This document shows positions 4,573 to 7,534 of a DNA stretch of 7,534 bases, in pieces (position 1 is the stretch's first letter; every line of letters begins with the position of its first letter). The notes beneath the pieces are model-generated. The model was not told the DNA's origin, did no database searches, and saw only the letters and a program-made list of their open reading frames with translations. The translations under genes and the position numbers were made by a program. The DNA is taken from the NCBI GenBank assembly GCA_035279525.1, contig DATEHQ010000020.1, positions 1-7,534 on the forward strand, read 5' to 3'. Source of the DNA: DATEHQ01 sp035279525 (GTDB taxonomy: Bacteria > Chloroflexota > Dormibacteria > Dormibacterales > Dormibacteraceae).

Positions 4573-6675
4573 ATGGGGATGATGCCGCCCGGCGGGCACG
4601 GGCCGGTGATCTGGTGGGGAGGCTGGGGCAGGGGCCGGCGCAAGCCTGAAAGCGGCCCGGCGAACAGCGGCCTGACCGGCGATCCGACGATCGAGCCGCC
4701 CCAGATACCTGAGGGCCCGAAGGACCTTCGCGGCCGGTTGGCCAGCCTCCGGGAGTCGGTGGTCGGGACGACCGCTGCGCTACCTCAGGTGCTGCGCCTG
4801 GTGTGGGAGGCGAGCCGAGGCATCACGATCGGGCTGTTCGCGACCACCGCCCTCGCGGGCCTGATCCCGACCGCCTCGGTGGGCATCACTTTGATGCTGA
4901 CCAACGCCGTGGTGCAGGGTGTCGCGATCCACAAGTTCCACCTGCCGGACCAGGTGAACTTCGCCGCGCTGGGGGTCACGTGGCTGCCAGGACCGACGCT
5001 GACCGGCGTGAACATGATCGTGCTGCTGGCGGTGATGCAGCTGGTGCTTTTCGTCCTCAGCGCGCTGCTCAACACGCTGCGGAACATCACGCAGCAGCTG
5101 CTGCAGAACTCAGTCTCGATGCGGATCCAGCTGATGGTGATGGAGAAGGCCGCGTCGCTCGACCTTTCGTTCTTCGAGGACCCCGCTTCCTATGACCTGC
5201 TGCGCAGGGCGCAGAACGACTCCATCAACCGCCCGGTGCTGATGATCGCCACCGCGTTCGGGCTGCTCCAGACGCTGCTGACCCTGGTCACGATGATCGC
5301 CCTGCTGTTCGGCATCAGCTGGGTGCTGGGCGTCGTCGTGCTCATCTCGCCGATCCCGGCGTTCATCGCGGACACGCGCTACGGATGGCGCGGGTACAAC
5401 ATCGCGCGCTGGGGCTCGCGCCTGCTGCGGCGGATGACCTACATGGTGAACCTGGTCACCACGGACTCGTTCGCCAAGGAGGTCAAGCTCTTCGGGCTCG
5501 GCGGCTACTTCATCGAGCGCTACCGGCTGATCGCCAACGCCTTCTACGACAGCCAGCGTGCGCAGCTCGTGCGGAGGTACATGACCGGTTTCGCGCTCGG
5601 CAACCTGAGCACGCTGGTCACCTCCGCGACCTACCTCTACATCGCGCTGCAGGCGATCGCGGGCCGGCTGTCGATCGGCCACCTGACCGCGTACACGCAG
5701 GCGGCGATCACTGTGCAGAACTCCATCCAGAGCGTCCTCAGCGGCTTCTCCGGCATGTACGAGCACAACCTGTACCTGAACAACCTGGTCGAGCTGATGG
5801 CCAAGCAGCCCTCGCTGCAGGCCCCGGTCGACCCGAAGTCGGTGCCGGAGCCGCTGAAGGGCGAGATCCGGTTCGAGGGCGTCACGTTCGCCTATCCAGG
5901 CGCCGGACAGAATGCGCTGACGGAGCTGAGCTTCACGGTCCGGCCGGGCGAGACGCTCGCCGTGGTCGGTCGCAACGGAGCGGGGAAGACGACCCTGTTC
6001 AAGCTCATCTGCCGCCTCTACGACCCGACCGACGGCCGGATCCTGATCGACGGGGTCGACATCCGCGACTTCGACGTGGCGGAGCTGCGGCGCCAGATCG
6101 GCGCGATGTTCCAGGACTACGTCGATTACCAGGCCACGGCGGCTGAGAACATCGGCCTCGGCAACGTGCCGGAGATCGTCAACCGCGACGCGGTCGTCAG
6201 CGCCAGCAAGCAGGCCGGTTCGGATGAGCTGATCGCGACGCTGCCCGCCGGCTACGACACGGCCCTTGGCAAGTGGTTCGACGCCGGCGTCAACCTGTCC
6301 GGCGGTGAATGGCAGAAGGTGGCGCTGGCCCGCGCCTTCATGCGCGAGGAGGCCCGCATCCTGCTCCTCGACGAGCCGACCTCGGCCCTGGACGCCCAGG
6401 CCGAGTACGACCTGTTCGGGCGCCTGCGCTCCCTCACGCGCGGGCGCACCGCCGTCTACATCTCGCACCGGTTCTCGACAGTGCGGCGAGCGGACCGCAT
6501 CGTCTTCCTCGAGCATGGGCGGCTGGTCGAGGAGGGCACGCACGAGGAGCTGATGCGCCTTGACGGCCGCTACGCGCGGCTGTTCCGCATGCAGGCCGCG
6601 GCGTACACGGGCGAAGAGATCCTCCCCGAAGCCGACGAGGTGCCGCTGTCCCGCCAGGTGACGGGGTCAGGGTGA
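4573..6675 (+). CDS. ABC exporter half-transporter, membrane and ATPase domains fused
   Basis: This 700-residue protein is an MsbA/LmrA-type exporter subunit expected to act as a dimer in the cytoplasmic membrane. A Gly/Pro/Trp-rich N-terminal extension (about residues 1-50) precedes the membrane domain, whose hydrophobic segments lie near 85-113, 146-168, 222-268 (two helices) and 335-362. The ATPase domain starts near 430 and is complete: A-loop Tyr in FAYPG (about 441), Walker A GRNGAGKT (466-473), Q-loop MFQDY (Gln514), signature LSGGE (575-579), Walker B ILLLDE with catalytic Glu601, D-loop SALD (604-607) and H-loop His632. All residues needed for ATP hydrolysis are present. No partner half-transporter or maturation gene adjoins it, so it is probably a homodimer; its substrate (drug, lipid or peptide) is unknown. 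There is no clear Shine-Dalgarno before the ATG. A start at residue 3 or 4 is also possible. Confidence 0.92.
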   Translation: MGMMPPGGHGPVIWWGGWGRGRRKPESGPANSGLTGDPTIEPPQIPEGPKDLRGRLASLRESVVGTTAALPQVLRLVWEASRGITIGLFATTALAGLIPTASVGITLMLTNAVVQGVAIHKFHLPDQVNFAALGVTWLPGPTLTGVNMIVLLAVMQLVLFVLSALLNTLRNITQQLLQNSVSMRIQLMVMEKAASLDLSFFEDPASYDLLRRAQNDSINRPVLMIATAFGLLQTLLTLVTMIALLFGISWVLGVVVLISPIPAFIADTRYGWRGYNIARWGSRLLRRMTYMVNLVTTDSFAKEVKLFGLGGYFIERYRLIANAFYDSQRAQLVRRYMTGFALGNLSTLVTSATYLYIALQAIAGRLSIGHLTAYTQAAITVQNSIQSVLSGFSGMYEHNLYLNNLVELMAKQPSLQAPVDPKSVPEPLKGEIRFEGVTFAYPGAGQNALTELSFTVRPGETLAVVGRNGAGKTTLFKLICRLYDPTDGRILIDGVDIRDFDVAELRRQIGAMFQDYVDYQATAAENIGLGNVPEIVNRDAVVSASKQAGSDELIATLPAGYDTALGKWFDAGVNLSGGEWQKVALARAFMREEARILLLDEPTSALDAQAEYDLFGRLRSLTRGRTAVYISHRFSTVRRADRIVFLEHGRLVEEGTHEELMRLDGRYARLFRMQAAAYTGEEILPEADEVPLSRQVTGSG

Positions 6676-6713
6676 GGCCGGCGAAGCTCCCAGGGGTTAG
6701 TTAGGTTCGGCTC

Positions 6714-6881
6714 TCAGGCGTGGATCCCGTGTGGGTGCATCTGGAGGACCCGCACCGCCCGTCCCCGCATCCGGTCACAACGCCAGCAGAAGACGACGGC
6801 GTCGATTCCCCAGGGCAGAACTCCCTTCAGCAGCACCTCACGCTCACGCTGGTGGAAGAACCAGCACACGAAAAACTGCAT
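6714..6881 (-). CDS. Probable small protein with CxxC motif
   Basis: This 55-codon reading frame is unrecognised. It has the high third-position GC of its neighbours and lies in the otherwise unexplained 300-bp gap between the ABC exporter and the pterin dehydratase. The product opens with an aromatic/Cys stretch (MQFFVCWFFHQ), continues with VLLKGVLPWGIDAVV and then FCWRCDRMRGRAVRVLQMHPHGIHA. Cys32 and Cys35 form a CxxC pair; with Cys6 and the late histidines (His49, His51, His54) this could bind zinc. The ATG at 6881 is preferred over an in-frame GTG at 6902 because the GTG would add only seven unremarkable residues. No strong Shine-Dalgarno is visible; a TGATAGGTT extended -10-like stretch lies about 11 nt upstream of the ATG. 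It converges with the exporter gene, with 38 bp between stop codons. Confidence 0.45.
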   Translation of the reverse strand: MQFFVCWFFHQREREVLLKGVLPWGIDAVVFCWRCDRMRGRAVRVLQMHPHGIHA

Positions 6882-6909
6882 TGAGCGTGGAGAACCTATC
6901 ACGAGGGCT

Positions 6910-6932
6910 CCGACAAAACGGCCCGTTGTCGG
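6910..6932. repeat. Intergenic hairpin between small protein and pterin dehydratase genes
   Basis: CCGACAA (6910-6916) and TTGTCGG (6926-6932) form a perfect 7-bp inverted repeat around a 9-nt spacer. With a two-base bulge, a further CGG/CCG could pair. It lies upstream of the small gene and downstream of the dehydratase gene, so it may be a terminator for the latter or a regulatory dyad for the former. No T-run follows on either strand. Confidence 0.4.
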
Positions 6933-6949
6933 TAAAGAACCTTCAATCG

Positions 6950-6965
6950 CCCCGGTTTGGCGGGG
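6950..6965 (-). terminator. Weak terminator candidate of the pterin dehydratase gene
   Basis: On the minus strand CCCCG and CGGGG pair over 5 bp around a six-base loop, beginning 11 nt after the dehydratase stop codon. A loose T-containing stretch (GGTTCTTT) follows some 10 nt later. The stem is short and the T-run displaced, so support is weak. Confidence 0.3.
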
Positions 6966-6975
6966 ATGCGGTGGG

Positions 6976-7344
6976 TCAGCCGGCCGGGGAGTCGGCCAGC
7001 AGGCGGTCGATTTTCGCCGCGAGGACGAAGTCGTTCTCCGTCAGGCCGCCGGCGGCGTGGGTCCAGAGCTCGATGGTCAGCGAGCCGTAGGCGAGGACGA
7101 GGTCGGGGTGGTGGCCCTCCTCCTCGGCGACCTGGGCGATCCGGTCGACGAGCTCGACGCCGGGGAGGAAGCCCCTGAACCGGACCCTTTTGGTCAGCTT
7201 GTCGTGCCCGTCCAGATCGTCGATGGCCCAGCCCGAAAGCTGCGCCAGTAGGGTCTGCGCGGGCTGTCCCGAGAGGGTCGGGGTGCCCGGCCCGCAGACC
7301 ACGCAGTGACGCTCGGCGAGCGGACCTGTCATCTCATTTGGCAT
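6976..7344 (-). CDS. phhB: Pterin-4a-carbinolamine dehydratase (4a-hydroxytetrahydrobiopterin dehydratase)
   Basis: The 122-residue product has the full PCD/DCoH domain. It catalyses dehydration of 4a-hydroxytetrahydropterin to quinonoid dihydropterin, recycling the cofactor after aromatic amino acid hydroxylases; other pterin or molybdopterin roles are known for bacterial members. Visible motifs are SGWAIDD (residues 37-43), FRGFLPGVELVDRIAQVAEEEGHHPDL (56-82) with the active-site His78-His79-Pro-Asp81, and ELWTHAAGGLTENDFVLAAKID (92-113) with the third catalytic His96 and Asp105. The extra N-terminal CVVCGPGTPTLS (residues 14-25) carries a CxxC pair common to many bacterial PCDs. No phenylalanine hydroxylase gene is in the window. 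The ATG at 7344 is used; an ATG four codons downstream is also possible. It diverges from the tRNA genes. Confidence 0.93.
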   Translation of the reverse strand: MPNEMTGPLAERHCVVCGPGTPTLSGQPAQTLLAQLSGWAIDDLDGHDKLTKRVRFRGFLPGVELVDRIAQVAEEEGHHPDLVLAYGSLTIELWTHAAGGLTENDFVLAAKIDRLLADSPAG

Positions 7345-7364
7345 CGTACGGGGGTGGGTAGAAT
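7338..7364 (+). promoter_or_regulatory. Predicted promoter of the tRNA-Val/tRNA-Glu operon
   Basis: TTGGCA (7338-7343) matches TTGACA at 5 of 6 and TAGAAT (7359-7364) matches TATAAT at 5 of 6, but the 15-bp spacer is short. The -10 ends 12 nt before the mature tRNA-Val 5' end, implying a leader of a few bases to be removed by RNase P. The -35 overlaps the start of the divergent pterin dehydratase gene. Confidence 0.5.
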
Positions 7365-7376
7365 GATGGCTCCCAT

Positions 7377-7451
7377 GGGCGGCTAGCTCAGTGGGAGAGC
7401 GCTTGCTTCACACGCAAGAGGTCATTGGTTCAAACCCAATGCCGCCCACCA
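7377..7451 (+). tRNA. tRNA-Val (anticodon CAC)
   Basis: A full cloverleaf can be drawn. Acceptor GGGCGGC pairs with GCCGCCC, the D-stem is GCTC/GAGC, and the anticodon stem CTTGC/GCAAG encloses loop TTCACAC with CAC at 7409-7411, reading GUG valine codons. The T-arm is ATTGG-TTCAAAC-CCAAT. The discriminator base is A and the CCA end is genomically encoded (7449-7451). Confidence 0.97.
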
Positions 7452-7459
7452 GCACCAGT

Positions 7460-7534
7460 GGCCCCGTCGTCTAGTGGACTAGGACGCAGCCCTCTCAAGG
7501 CTGAGACCGCGGGTTCGAATCCCGCCGGGGCTAC
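7460..7534 (+). tRNA. tRNA-Glu (anticodon CTC), last two bases outside window
   Basis: The acceptor stem GGCCCCG/CGGGGCT has a G-U pair at position 1-72. The D-arm starts GTCTAG and ends AGGAC, and the anticodon stem CAGCC/GGCTG encloses CTCTCAA with CTC at 7494-7496, reading GAG. The T-arm is GCGGG-TTCGAAT-CCCGC. Discriminator A is at 7533 and the window stops after the first C of the expected CCA. It follows tRNA-Val by 8 nt and should be cotranscribed with it. Confidence 0.95.

Noticed and set aside
5110..6543. Long 477-codon open frame on the minus strand
   Set aside because: It lies antisense to the ABC exporter, whose motifs are complete; the translation is Arg/Asp/Gly-rich with no recognisable domain. 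GC-rich codon bias produces such antisense frames.
6731..7090. 119-codon plus-strand frame in the exporter-phhB gap
   Set aside because: Runs of Arg and Pro, spans two hairpins and ends inside phhB on the opposite strand; looks like non-coding read-through.
7452..7459. Direct CACCAG repeat at the tRNA-Val 3' end as an integration (att) site
   Set aside because: Only a 6-bp repeat arising from the CCA end and the short spacer; no integrase or second copy is seen.

Overview
This is a high-GC bacterial window (coding third positions are mostly G or C) containing short, tightly packed transcription units on both strands. The gene set is an F420/flavin-type luciferase-like oxidoreductase, a stand-alone encapsulated-ferritin-like protein, a GlsB/YeaQ membrane protein, a large ABC half-exporter, and two genes with -10 boxes only 7-9 nt from their start codons. 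This suggests a soil or environmental member of Chloroflexota/Dormibacterota or Actinomycetota. That placement is inference; the window has no rRNA or marker gene to settle it.

Layout. Bases 1-1004 hold a divergent pair: the N-terminal part of an iron-type alcohol dehydrogenase/maleylacetate-reductase-like enzyme (minus, cut by the window edge) and an MhqD/YpfH-like carboxylesterase (plus). Only 23 bp separates them, with a near-symmetric -10 element in the middle. Bases 1027-1672 hold an EncFtn-family ferritin-like protein (minus), divergent from a GlsB-type stress membrane protein (plus). Bases 1752-2573 encode a secreted, eight-cysteine, Asn/Gly-rich repeat protein, probably a beta-helix, followed by a long hairpin. 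Bases 2663-4018 form a two-gene operon: an LLM-class oxidoreductase and a SAM methyltransferase that starts at the base after the previous stop codon.

Two near-identical palindromes lie exactly 42 bp apart (centre to centre) where the methyltransferase converges with a conserved hypothetical gene (4087-4509, minus). That hypothetical gene diverges from a 700-residue ABC exporter (4573-6675, plus) across the only AT-rich patch of the window, which carries a perfect TTGACA. Bases 6714-7344 contain a probable 55-codon CxxC mini-protein and a pterin-4a-carbinolamine dehydratase, both minus. The window ends in a tRNA-Val(CAC)/tRNA-Glu(CTC) pair with its own promoter-like sequence.

No CRISPR array, transposase, phage or defence system was recognised. 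The content looks like ordinary chromosomal core and accessory genes. The most unusual features are the paired palindromes, the compact symmetric promoter, the ferritin-like protein without an adjacent encapsulin, and the small or poorly characterised secreted and hypothetical proteins.
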